From the NCBI RefSeq assembly GCF_030699305.1, contig NZ_JAUYNB010000021.1:62001-126000 (forward strand): a stretch of DNA of 64,000 nucleotides, read 5' to 3'. Position numbers and translations under genes: made by a program. The notes under the pieces were generated by a model. The model searched no databases. It saw nothing but the letters and a program-made list of their open reading frames with translations, and was not told the DNA's origin. This stretch comes from Novosphingobium sp. GTDB taxonomy: Bacteria > Pseudomonadota > Alphaproteobacteria > Sphingomonadales > Sphingomonadaceae. Below, in pieces: positions 1 to 8,254 of this stretch (position 1 is the first letter of the stretch; the number at the start of each line of letters is the position of its first letter).

Positions 1-145
1 CGCGCTTTTGCGCGGTGACGACGATTTCGCCCAGTCCGCCGTCTTCGCCTTCGCTGTCCTGTGCCAGCGCCGGGCTGGCGACTGCGATCAGGCTGGCCCC
101 TAGCAGGAACCGTGTGGCAATGCGCGTGTTACCGGAAATCGTCAT
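1..145 (-). CDS. TonB-dependent receptor, N-terminal fragment (runs off window)
   Basis: Only the first 48 codons lie in the window. They encode a typical Sec signal peptide (a hydrophobic stretch ending in SPALAQ), a short acidic linker and then EIVVTAQKR, the usual TonB-box region of sphingomonad outer-membrane receptors. The ATG at 145 is preceded by AAGGGAG at good spacing, so the start is secure. The plug and barrel would continue to the left. The substrate cannot be told from this fragment. It shares direction with the propionyl-CoA synthetase upstream of it, but a 259-bp spacer separates the two. Confidence 0.8.
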   Translation of the reverse strand, partial: MTISGNTRIATRFLLGASLIAVASPALAQDSEGEDGGLGEIVVTAQKR

Positions 146-404
146 GTTCACTCCCTTATCACCCATATTCTTGCCCATGGGCGGGCCAAGGGCGGCGAAT
201 TGCGTAATAGGGGTGAATTGTAAATGCGCAAACGCCTCATCGTGGCGCAATCTGGTCCGGCGTTCAATGCACGCAGATGACCGTGAATCGCCGAGTTCTG
301 CGGCTTATTGCCTGCACAGCCGGTTCCCGGCATGGGTGTTCACGCGCCTCCTTGGCCGAAACTGTGCATTCCGGCCGGTGGTGAATTGCGGAGCCTGCTG
401 CGGC

Positions 405-2276
405 CTAGGGCCGCACCGCAGCTTCGATCAAGGCTGGCACTGCCGGATCTTCGATTGTGGGCGGGGTGACGTAGTCCCCGCCATTCACGATCGTGCGCAG
501 CAGGTTGCGCAGGATTTTGCCGGACCGCGTCTTGGGCAGTTGCGGCACAATATAGGCGGTTTTCAGCGCGGCGACCGCGCCCAGTTCATGGCGCACGGCA
601 GCAATCACGCGCGCGGACATTTCGTCCGCGCTGCCCGCCCCGGCGCGGGCGACCACGAAGGCCACCGGGACCATCGCCTTGATCGGATCGTCCGCGCCGA
701 TCACCGCGCATTCGGCCACGCCGTCCTGCGCGGCGACGATCTGTTCCATCTGTCCGGTCGACAGGCGGTGGCCCGCAACGTTGATGATATCATCGGTACG
801 GCCCATGATGTTGAGGAACCCGTCGGTATCGAAATGGCCCGCATCGCCGGTTTCGTAATAGCCGGGGAAGGCGGCGAAGTTCTTCTCGAACCCGGCCTGG
901 TTGTTCCACAGCGTTCTGAATGCGCCGGGCGCGAGCGGAGCCTTGATCGTGACCGATCCGCTCTGCCCATCCGGCACCGGCTGCCCATCCTCGCCCAGAA
1001 TGGCGAATTCGAACCCCGGCACCGGAAACCCGGCCGAGCCGCGCCGCCGCCTGAGGTCGCCCAGCGCAAAGCAGCTGGCGATGGCGGGCCAGCCGAGTTC
1101 GGTCTGCCACCAGTGGTCGATCACCGGCAGGCCGGACTTTTCCTCCAGCCAGGCGATGGTGTCCGGGTCGGCGCGTTCGCCGGCCAGAAAGATCACGCGG
1201 CAGTCACCCGTGCCGATGTCCTTCAGGAACGCCGCGTCCGGGTCTTCTTTCCGCACCGCGCGGATTGCCGTCGGGGCGGTGAAGAAGCTTTTGACGCGGT
1301 GGCGGGTCATTACCCGCCAGAACGTGCCGGGATCGGGCGTGCCAACGGGCTTGCCCTCAAACAGCACCGTGGCCGCGCCGACCAGCAGCGGGGCATAGAC
1401 GATATAGCTGTGGCCCACGACCCAGCCCACGTCCGACGCGGCCCAGAACGGATCGCCCGCGCCGATGCCATAGATGTTGGCCATCGACCACGCGAGCGCG
1501 ACCGCATGGCCGCCGTTGTCGCGGACCACGCCCTTGGGGGTTCCGGTCGTGCCGGAGGTGTAGAGAATGTAGAGCGGATCGGCCGCGGCCACTTCGGCGC
1601 AATCCGGCACCGGATCGGCGGCGGTTGCGGCGCGCAGCATCTCCCAGTCATGGTCGCGCGTATCGCCAAGCTCGGCCAGCAGGCGATCACGCTGGTACAC
1701 CACCACATCGCGGACGGCGTACCGGGCCAGGTCCAGCGCCTCATCGACCATCGGTTTATAGGCAATCGTCCGCGCGGCTTCGATCCCGCAGCTGGCGGTG
1801 AGGAGCACCTTGGGCTGCGCATCGTCGATGCGCTTGGCCAGTTCCAGCGGGGCGAACCCGCCGAACACGACCGAATGCACCGCCCCCAGCCGCGCGCAGG
1901 CCAGCATGGCAAATACGGTCTGCGGGATCATCGGCATGTAGATGATGACACGGTCGCCCTTGGCCACTCCAAGCCGCGCCAGCATCGCGGCGACCCGGCC
2001 CACTTCGTCATACATCTGCGCATAGGTGAACTGCTGCACCACATCGGTGACCGGGCTGTCATAGACCAGTGCCAGAGCATCGCCGCGCCCGGCGGCAATA
2101 TGGCGGTCAATGCAGTTGTAGGCGGTGTTGAGCGTCCCGCCGGGGAACCACCCTTCAGCGTCGTCCCATGTGGCGGCGGGCGGGGTGAACCAGTCAATCG
2201 CGGTAGCCGCTTCGCCCCAGAAGGCTGAGGGGTTTTCGATGCTGGCGCGCCGTGCGCTTTCGTAGGCTTCGCTCAT
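405..2276 (-). CDS. prpE: Propionyl-CoA synthetase (AMP-forming)
   Basis: A 623-residue acyl-CoA synthetase of the acetyl/propionyl-CoA synthetase family, converting propionate, ATP and CoA to propionyl-CoA, AMP and PPi in the cytoplasm. The P-loop YTSGTTGTPKG lies at about 239-249 and the C-terminal [11 protein letters not shown] carries the catalytic, acetylatable lysine (Lys587). Length and the FFTAPTAIRAVRKEDP segment fit PrpE better than Acs; the neighbouring plus-strand gene is the clear Acs. It lies downstream of the porin and MHS permease genes on the same strand, separated by a terminator-like hairpin. Acetate or another short acid remains possible as substrate. Confidence 0.88.
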   Translation of the reverse strand: MSEAYESARRASIENPSAFWGEAATAIDWFTPPAATWDDAEGWFPGGTLNTAYNCIDRHIAAGRGDALALVYDSPVTDVVQQFTYAQMYDEVGRVAAMLARLGVAKGDRVIIYMPMIPQTVFAMLACARLGAVHSVVFGGFAPLELAKRIDDAQPKVLLTASCGIEAARTIAYKPMVDEALDLARYAVRDVVVYQRDRLLAELGDTRDHDWEMLRAATAADPVPDCAEVAAADPLYILYTSGTTGTPKGVVRDNGGHAVALAWSMANIYGIGAGDPFWAASDVGWVVGHSYIVYAPLLVGAATVLFEGKPVGTPDPGTFWRVMTRHRVKSFFTAPTAIRAVRKEDPDAAFLKDIGTGDCRVIFLAGERADPDTIAWLEEKSGLPVIDHWWQTELGWPAIASCFALGDLRRRRGSAGFPVPGFEFAILGEDGQPVPDGQSGSVTIKAPLAPGAFRTLWNNQAGFEKNFAAFPGYYETGDAGHFDTDGFLNIMGRTDDIINVAGHRLSTGQMEQIVAAQDGVAECAVIGADDPIKAMVPVAFVVARAGAGSADEMSARVIAAVRHELGAVAALKTAYIVPQLPKTRSGKILRNLLRTIVNGGDYVTPPTIEDPAVPALIEAAVRP

Positions 2277-2327
2277 GATGGCAGGACCGTTTGGTTGGAA
2301 TTGAAATCAGGTTAGGCAAACAGGCTA

Positions 2328-2359
2328 CGCCGCGCCTTGATCATGCTCAAGACGCGGCG
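2328..2359 (-). terminator. Terminator-like hairpin after the MHS permease gene
   Basis: Two 13-bp arms (2328-2340 and 2347-2359, one G-U pair) enclose a 6-base loop, about 20 bp past the stop of the minus-strand permease gene. The T-run that follows is weak (GTTTG), so it may terminate poorly or only protect the mRNA end. It sits between the permease and prpE. Confidence 0.5.
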
Positions 2360-2379
2360 CAGTTCCTGGGGTATTGCCC

Positions 2380-4050
2380 TTAGTCGTCGATGTTTCGCTT
2401 GAAGGTTTCAGGCAGGAACAGCAGGCCCGCGACCAGCGTCAGTCCGGCGACCACGATGGGATACCACAGGCCGTAGTAGATATCGCCGGTGGCCGCGACC
2501 ATCGCGAAGGCGGTGGTCGGCAGGAACCCGCCGAACCAGCCGTTGCCGATGTGATAGGGCAGCGACATCGAGGTATAGCGGATCCGGCTGGGGAACAGTT
2601 CCACCAGCAGCGCCGCAATCGGCCCGTAAACCATCGTCACCAGCAGCACGAGGTAAGTCAGGATCGCCACCGTCAGCGGCTTGTTGATCTGATCCGGTTC
2701 GGCCTTTGACGGATAACCAGCCTTCGTCAGCGCAGCCTTTACGTCACCCTGGAATGCGGTGATCGCGGCCTTGCGGTCATCGCCGGTGACCTTGGCCGGA
2801 TCGGGCGCGGTGAAGGTTTCGCCGCCCACGGTGACTTGCGCAACCGTGCCAGCCGCCGCTTCGACCGAGGAGTAGCTGACCGAGCTCTTGGCCAGGAATG
2901 CCTTGGCGATGTCGCAGCTTTTCGCGTCGAACTTGTTCCTGCCGACCGGATCGAACTGCAGCGAGCAATCGTCATCGTTGGTGATGACGGTGACCGGCGC
3001 ATTGGCCTGGGCGTGGGCGAGGGCCGGGTTGGCGGCTTCGCTCAGCGCCTTGAACGCCGGAAAATAGGTCAGCACGGCCAGTGCGCAGCCCACCATGATG
3101 ATCGGCTTGCGTCCGATCTTGTCCGACAGCCAGCCGAAGAAGATGAAGAACGGCGTGCCGATGGCCAGCGCGATGGCGATCAGGATGTTGGTGGTCGCAC
3201 CATCGACCAGCAGCATCTTTTCGAGGAAGAACATCGCGTAGAACTGGCCAGTATACCAGACCACGGCTTGCCCCGCGACCGCGCCGACCAGCGCGATCAA
3301 AACCCACTTGGCGTTCTTCCACTGGCCGAACGCTTCGGTCAGCGGCGCCTTGGAGGTCGTGCCTTCATCCTTCATCTTCTGGAACACCGGGCTTTCGGCC
3401 AGCTGCATCCGGATCCACATCGACACCGCCAGCAGCAGGATCGAAACCAGGAACGGCACGCGCCAGCCCCAGTCCTTGAACGCTTCCTCACCGATCAGGG
3501 TGCGGGTGCCGATCACGACCAGCAGCGCCGCGAACAGCCCCAGCGTGGCCGTGGTCTGGATGAAGCTGGTGTACAGCCCGCGCTTGTGGTTGGGGGCGTG
3601 TTCAGCCACGTAAGTCGCCGCGCCGCCATATTCACCGCCCAGCGCCAGACCCTGAACCAGCCGCATGATCAGCAGCATGATCGGCGCTGCAACCCCGATC
3701 GAGGCATAGGACGGCAGGATGCCGACCATGAACGTGGACAGGCCCATCAGCCCCATGGTGACGAGGAACGTGTTCTTGCGGCCGACCATGTCGCCGATCC
3801 GCCCGAACACCAGCGCGCCGAACGGGCGCACCGCGAACCCGGCCGCGAAGGCTGCCAGCGCGAAGATGAACCCGGTCGTTTCGTTCACGCCCGAAAAGAA
3901 CTGTGCGGAAATGATCGTCGCCAGCAGGCCGTAGAGGTAGAAATCATACCATTCGAACACTGTTCCCAGCGACGAGGCGGTGATGACCAGTTTTTCACTC
4001 TGGGTCGCCTCGTGATGCTTGGGCATTGTGTCATCGGTGGACGTAGCCAT
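2380..4050 (-). CDS. MHS-family MFS transporter with large periplasmic loop
   Basis: A 556-residue major facilitator of the metabolite:H+ symporter type. Two conserved MFS loop motifs are visible: GRIGDMVGRK (about 83-92, loop 2-3) and GWLSDKIGRK (about 306-315, loop 8-9). FEWYDFYLYG near the N-terminus is also typical of the family. Twelve membrane segments can be drawn. Between TM9 and TM10, roughly residues 337-457, lies a soluble insert with Cys362 and Cys379 that most MHS proteins lack. Its position between the porin and prpE, facing acs, suggests uptake of a short organic acid such as acetate or propionate; the substrate is inferred. The porin gene ends only 22 bp upstream, so the two are probably cotranscribed. 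Confidence 0.82.
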   Translation of the reverse strand: MATSTDDTMPKHHEATQSEKLVITASSLGTVFEWYDFYLYGLLATIISAQFFSGVNETTGFIFALAAFAAGFAVRPFGALVFGRIGDMVGRKNTFLVTMGLMGLSTFMVGILPSYASIGVAAPIMLLIMRLVQGLALGGEYGGAATYVAEHAPNHKRGLYTSFIQTTATLGLFAALLVVIGTRTLIGEEAFKDWGWRVPFLVSILLLAVSMWIRMQLAESPVFQKMKDEGTTSKAPLTEAFGQWKNAKWVLIALVGAVAGQAVVWYTGQFYAMFFLEKMLLVDGATTNILIAIALAIGTPFFIFFGWLSDKIGRKPIIMVGCALAVLTYFPAFKALSEAANPALAHAQANAPVTVITNDDDCSLQFDPVGRNKFDAKSCDIAKAFLAKSSVSYSSVEAAAGTVAQVTVGGETFTAPDPAKVTGDDRKAAITAFQGDVKAALTKAGYPSKAEPDQINKPLTVAILTYLVLLVTMVYGPIAALLVELFPSRIRYTSMSLPYHIGNGWFGGFLPTTAFAMVAATGDIYYGLWYPIVVAGLTLVAGLLFLPETFKRNIDD

Positions 4051-4072
4051 TGCACTCTCCCTTGTTATCTCG

Positions 4073-5467
4073 TCAGAAGCCGTATTTCGCGGCGAATTCG
4101 ATGCGGTTCACGGCCCCGTCTGCCCCGCTGACGAGCTTGCGCTCACCATGGCGGTACTCGATGCCGAGGTCGATATTCTTGACCGGCGACCAGAACAGGT
4201 TGGCCGCCGCGCTCCAGGCGCGCTGGTTGAAACTGGCCAGACTGGCCAGCGGCAGCGCGTCGGCGTAATCGACCGACTGGTAACTGCCCATCAGGTTGGC
4301 CCGCACGCCCGGTGCCAGCGGCACGCGCAGCGCGGCAATCGCGGCGAACACGCGCACATCTTCCAGCCGGTTGGTGGCCGGCACATAGACCGCGTCGGGC
4401 GCGAAGTTCAGCCCGACATAGCGACCGATGTTCTGGCCATACGTCGCCATGAACCGCAGATCGCCGGTCCTGGCCTCGTTCAGAAACAGCTTGCCCGCCG
4501 CGCTGATGCCATAGCCGCCGGCGCTGGCCGTGACGCCCGCATTCTGGACGCGCACCTGACGGCCGAGCGCCGCCAGCGACATTTCGCCCGCCTTGCCAGC
4601 CCAGGCCAGCCGCGCGGCAAAATCGGGCAGGCGGTCATCGCCGTTCTCGATCAAGGCGGGCGCGCCCAGATTGGCGGTGCCGGATTCGTCGTTCTCGGCC
4701 GACAGGTGCAGCGTCATGCCGTTGCCCAGCGGCGCGGAGTAACGGATCAGCGGCTGACGGACGAACACTGTGCCTTCCGCCCCGCCGACATAGTCGGTCG
4801 TCTCAGGCAGCGCGCCGGTATACTGGAAGGTCGACCAGTCCTGCCCGAAAGTCCACTTGTCGAACTGGATGAATGCGCGGCGCAGTGCCGGGTTGTACCC
4901 GTTGGTGGTGCGCTGCGACCCTTGGGTGCCGGGCGCGGTCTGGAAGTCCGCCTCAACATAGCCTTTCAGCGTGTGGCCGGAAATGTCGGTGGCGAAGTTC
5001 ACCCAGAAGCGGGATTGCTTGGCGGTGAAATCGGTCACCGTGCTGGCCGGACCGGTGCCGGTGGGGACCGCCTGCGGCAAATAGAAATCGCGGCCCAGCG
5101 AGTTCGTTGCAACCTCGCCCTCGCTGTAGGACGTGCTGGCGGCTAGCAGCTTGATATAGCCGCCGACCTTGATCGTGGTCGATCCGGCGCGGAAGCCGTC
5201 CGGCTGAGGTTTCGTTTCCAGCGCGGCGACTTTGCTGGCGGCGGCGGTGCTGGTTGTCACGGCTGTTTGCGCCTGTGCGGCGGTGGCTGCCTGTTCACTG
5301 CGCGCCGTGCCGAGATCGGCCTTGAGCGTCTGCATTTCCTGTTCAAGCTTGGCCAGCCGCGCTTCCAGTTCCGCTTCCCGGGCGGTCTGGGCGCTGGCGA
5401 GCTGCGGCGCGATCAGCGCGGATCCGGCCAGCAGGGCGGCTATGAGAGCCTTTGTCCCTCGTTGCAT
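4073..5467 (-). CDS. DcaP-like outer-membrane porin
   Basis: A 464-residue protein with a Sec signal peptide (cleavage after ASA near residue 26), a short coiled coil (about 30-60, heptad-like Leu/Ala with Glu/Lys) and then a beta-rich domain ending in the aromatic C-terminus EFAAKYGF, as expected for an outer-membrane barrel. The coiled coil followed by a GGYIK-type strand resembles DcaP-family trimeric porins that pass small anionic molecules. It is first in an operon with the MHS permease and is divergent from acs, so a role in entry of short organic acids is likely. Substrate selectivity is inferred. Confidence 0.75.
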   Translation of the reverse strand: MQRGTKALIAALLAGSALIAPQLASAQTAREAELEARLAKLEQEMQTLKADLGTARSEQAATAAQAQTAVTTSTAAASKVAALETKPQPDGFRAGSTTIKVGGYIKLLAASTSYSEGEVATNSLGRDFYLPQAVPTGTGPASTVTDFTAKQSRFWVNFATDISGHTLKGYVEADFQTAPGTQGSQRTTNGYNPALRRAFIQFDKWTFGQDWSTFQYTGALPETTDYVGGAEGTVFVRQPLIRYSAPLGNGMTLHLSAENDESGTANLGAPALIENGDDRLPDFAARLAWAGKAGEMSLAALGRQVRVQNAGVTASAGGYGISAAGKLFLNEARTGDLRFMATYGQNIGRYVGLNFAPDAVYVPATNRLEDVRVFAAIAALRVPLAPGVRANLMGSYQSVDYADALPLASLASFNQRAWSAAANLFWSPVKNIDLGIEYRHGERKLVSGADGAVNRIEFAAKYGF

Positions 5468-5532
5468 TGTCCCACTCCATGTCCCCCGATGTCAGTCCTC
5501 GAGGTCACGCCACCATCCGGTGTTCAGGGGGT

Positions 5533-5575
5533 GGGATACCATCCCGACATAGGTCGCACGTCTACGACCATGGTC
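5533..5575. promoter_or_regulatory. Divergent porin/acs control region with two inverted repeats
   Basis: The 186-bp spacer between the porin and acs starts holds GGGAT-ACC-ATCCC (5533-5545) and the perfect 10-bp palindrome GACCATGGTC (5566-5575), the latter about 80 bp upstream of the acs ATG. Such a position suits an activator site. The response regulator encoded just downstream of acs is the obvious candidate, but no binding consensus could be compared here. Confidence 0.35.
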
Positions 5576-5653
5576 TAATGTCGCGCTCCATCGCGGCGGA
5601 GTAGGCTGCGCCGCAAAAGGCGAATGCCGCCGCTTGAGAGGAGCATCTGGATC

Positions 5654-7603
5654 ATGGCCGAAGCCGTCTATCCCGTCCCCGCGAACTGGGCGCAGGACGC
5701 CCTGGTTGACGAAGCCGCGTATCACGCGATGCACCGCGTATCGGTGGCTGACCCCGACGGGTTCTGGCGCGATGCGGCGCAGCGGATTGACTGGATCAAG
5801 CCGTTCACCACCGTGAAGCAGACCAGCTTTCACGAAGCCGATTTCGGGATCGAATGGTTTGCCGACGGCACGCTGAACCTGTCCGCCAACGCGCTTGACC
5901 GCCATCTGGACACGCGCGGCGATCAGGTCGCGATCCTGTGGGAGCCGGATGATCCAGCCGACGCCGAACGCCGGATCACTTACCGTGAACTCCACGCCGA
6001 TGTCTGCCGCTTTGCCAACGTGCTGAAAAGCCGCGGCGTGCAAAAGGGTGACCGGGTGACGATCTATCTGCCGATGGTGCCCGAAGCCGCCGTCGCGATG
6101 CTGGCCTGCGCCCGGATCGGCGCGATCCATTCGATCGTGTTCGCGGGCTTCAGCCCCGAAGCGCTGGCGGGCCGGATCATCGATTGCGACAGCACTATCG
6201 TGCTGACCGCCGACGAAGGTCTGCGCGGCGGCAAGAAAGTCCCACTGAAGGCCAATGTCGATGAAGCGCTGGGCCACTGCCCGGCGGTCGAGACCGTTAT
6301 CGTTCTCCAGCGCACCGGAGCAGAAGTGCCAATGGTGCAGGGTCGCGACGTGGACTGGGCAGTGGCCACATCTGCCCAGTCTGCGGTTTGCCCGCCTGAG
6401 GAGATGGGGGCGGAAGATCCGCTGTTCATCCTTTACACCTCCGGCTCCACCGGCAAGCCCAAGGGCGTGCTGCACACCACCGGCGGCTACAGCGTCTGGG
6501 CGTCGATCACGCATCAGTACGTGTTCGATTACCGGCCGGGGCAGATCTACTGGTGCGCGGCGGATATCGGCTGGGTCACGGGCCACAGCTATGTCGTCTA
6601 TGGTCCGCTGATGAACGGCGCGACGACGGTGATGTTCGAAGGCGTGCCGAACTATCCCGATGCCAGCCGGTTCTGGCAGGTGGTCGACAAATTCGGCGTC
6701 GAAATCTTCTATGGCGCGCCGACCGCGCTGCGCGCCCTGATGCGCGAGGGCGATGACTGGGTGAGGCGCACCAGCCGCAAAACGCTCCGCCTGCTGGGCA
6801 GCGTGGGTGAGCCGATCAATCCCGAAGCGTGGGAATGGTATCACAAGGTGGTGGGCGAGGGGCGATGCCCGATTGTCGACACCTGGTGGCAGACCGAAAC
6901 CGGCGGCGTAATGATCTCGCCGCTCCCCGGCGCGACCGCGCTGAAACCGGGCAGTGCGACCAGGCCGTTCTTCGGCGTTCAGCCCGCATTGGTCGATAAC
7001 GAAGGGGCGGTGATCGACGGCGCGGGCGATGGCTGCCTGGTCATCACCGACAGCTGGCCGGGGCAGATGCGCACCGTGTGGGGCGATCACGAACGGTTCT
7101 TCCAGACCTATTTCAGCACCTTCCCCGGCACCTATTTCACCGGCGACGGATGCCGCCGGGATGCGGACGGCTATTACTGGATCACGGGGCGGATCGACGA
7201 TGTGATCAACGTGTCCGGGCACCGGATGGGCACGGCGGAAATCGAAAGCGCGCTGGTCGCCCATGCCAAAGTGGCCGAGGCCGCCGTGGTCGGTATGCCG
7301 CACGACATCAAGGGGCAGGGCATCTATGCCTTTGTCACCACCAACGCCAATGTCGAACCGGACGAGGCGCTGCGGCGTGAGCTGGTGCAGTGGGTCCGCC
7401 ACGAAATCGGCCCGATCGCCACGCCTGATGTGATCCAGTTCGCGCCGGGCCTGCCCAAGACCCGGTCGGGCAAGATCATGCGCCGCATCCTGCGCAAGAT
7501 CGGTGAGAATGACGTGAGCAATCTGGGCGATACGTCAACGCTTGCCGATCCGTCGGTTGTCGATCATCTCTTGGCGAACCGCCCGCATCTGGCGACGGCG
7601 TAG
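5654..7603 (+). CDS. acs: Acetyl-CoA synthetase (AMP-forming)
   Basis: A 649-residue enzyme making acetyl-CoA from acetate, ATP and CoA. It has the P-loop [11 protein letters not shown] (about 261-271), TWWQTETGG, the hinge region [20 protein letters not shown], and the C-terminal [12 protein letters not shown], whose lysine (about 607) is the site acetylated by Pat-type enzymes in the family. Length matches Acs (about 650). The ATG at 5654 is preceded by GAGAGGAG; an upstream in-frame ATG at 5624 is less likely. The response-regulator gene follows after 18 bp and the transporter-fused kinase lies beyond, the arrangement expected for acetate-switch control. Confidence 0.95.
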   Translation: MAEAVYPVPANWAQDALVDEAAYHAMHRVSVADPDGFWRDAAQRIDWIKPFTTVKQTSFHEADFGIEWFADGTLNLSANALDRHLDTRGDQVAILWEPDDPADAERRITYRELHADVCRFANVLKSRGVQKGDRVTIYLPMVPEAAVAMLACARIGAIHSIVFAGFSPEALAGRIIDCDSTIVLTADEGLRGGKKVPLKANVDEALGHCPAVETVIVLQRTGAEVPMVQGRDVDWAVATSAQSAVCPPEEMGAEDPLFILYTSGSTGKPKGVLHTTGGYSVWASITHQYVFDYRPGQIYWCAADIGWVTGHSYVVYGPLMNGATTVMFEGVPNYPDASRFWQVVDKFGVEIFYGAPTALRALMREGDDWVRRTSRKTLRLLGSVGEPINPEAWEWYHKVVGEGRCPIVDTWWQTETGGVMISPLPGATALKPGSATRPFFGVQPALVDNEGAVIDGAGDGCLVITDSWPGQMRTVWGDHERFFQTYFSTFPGTYFTGDGCRRDADGYYWITGRIDDVINVSGHRMGTAEIESALVAHAKVAEAAVVGMPHDIKGQGIYAFVTTNANVEPDEALRRELVQWVRHEIGPIATPDVIQFAPGLPKTRSGKIMRRILRKIGENDVSNLGDTSTLADPSVVDHLLANRPHLATA

Positions 7604-7621
7604 TTCAGGAAAGCGGGCGGC

Positions 7622-8254
7622 GTGACCGAAACCGTCCTCATTGCCGATGACCACCCGCTGTTCCGGCAGGCGCTGATGCTCGCCGTTCAGCGGGTGCTCC
7701 CCGATGCGCGGATTGCAGAGGCCGGTACGCTCGCCGCAGCTGCGCGCGCGGTCGAAGCGGCGGAAGGGCTGCGGCTGATCCTGCTCGATCTGAAAATGCC
7801 CGGTGCGGTGGGATATTCCGGCATTGCGCTGCTCCATGCCGAACGGCCCGATGTGCCGATTTTGGTCGTGTCCAGCGCCGAAGGCACAGCGGCAGCGGAC
7901 GAAGTGCGCGCGTTCGGCGCCATCGGTTTCCTGCGCAAGGACAGCGATCTTGGCGCGATCGAGGATGCGATTGCGCGCGCAATTCAGGCCCAGCCGCCAG
8001 CCAGCGCGCCAGTGCCGGACGACCAACCCATCGCCGCGATCCGCGAAACGGTGGCGGGCCTCACTCCCACGCAATTGAAAGTGTTGCTGGCGGTGCTGGA
8101 CGGCCAGCTCAACAAGCAGATTGCCCACAGTCTGGGGATGAGCGAGGCGACGGTGAAAGCGCACATGACCGCGATCATGCGCAAGCTGGACGTCCGCAAC
8201 CGCACGCAGGCGGCATTGGTCGCGCGCTCACTCGGGCTTGATCTGCGGCACTGA
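7622..8254 (+). CDS. crbR: LuxR-family response regulator (CrbR/ErdR type)
   Basis: A 210-residue NarL/FixJ-type regulator. The receiver domain (about 3-120) has the acidic pair ADDH, the phosphoacceptor Asp56 in LLDLKMPG, and Lys105 in FLRKDSD. The C-terminal LuxR helix-turn-helix (about 145-205) contains LNKQIAHSLGMSEATVKAHM. The start is GTG at 7622, with AGGA upstream. It directly follows acs and converges on the SSSF-fused kinase, the gene set of CrbS/CrbR (MxtR/ErdR) systems, which activate acs on acetate in Vibrio and Pseudomonas. Control of acs and perhaps the porin is inferred from this context. Confidence 0.8.
   Translation: MTETVLIADDHPLFRQALMLAVQRVLPDARIAEAGTLAAAARAVEAAEGLRLILLDLKMPGAVGYSGIALLHAERPDVPILVVSSAEGTAAADEVRAFGAIGFLRKDSDLGAIEDAIARAIQAQPPASAPVPDDQPIAAIRETVAGLTPTQLKVLLAVLDGQLNKQIAHSLGMSEATVKAHMTAIMRKLDVRNRTQAALVARSLGLDLRH

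Noticed and set aside
398-413. Short palindrome around the prpE stop codon (TGCGGCC-TAG-GGCCGCA) as a terminator
   Set aside because: The stem is 7 bp with a 3-base loop that contains the stop codon, and no T-run follows.
15-2228. A 737-codon open frame on the plus strand opposite prpE
   Set aside because: It mirrors the third-position GC bias of the real minus-strand gene, is rich in Arg, His and Gly without any domain, and lacks a ribosome site.
2836-4131. A 431-codon plus-strand frame opposite the MHS permease
   Set aside because: Gln/Arg/His-rich antisense shadow of a membrane protein.
5492-7402. A 636-codon open frame opposite acs
   Set aside because: Antisense shadow of a clear acetyl-CoA synthetase; composition is unlike a folded protein.
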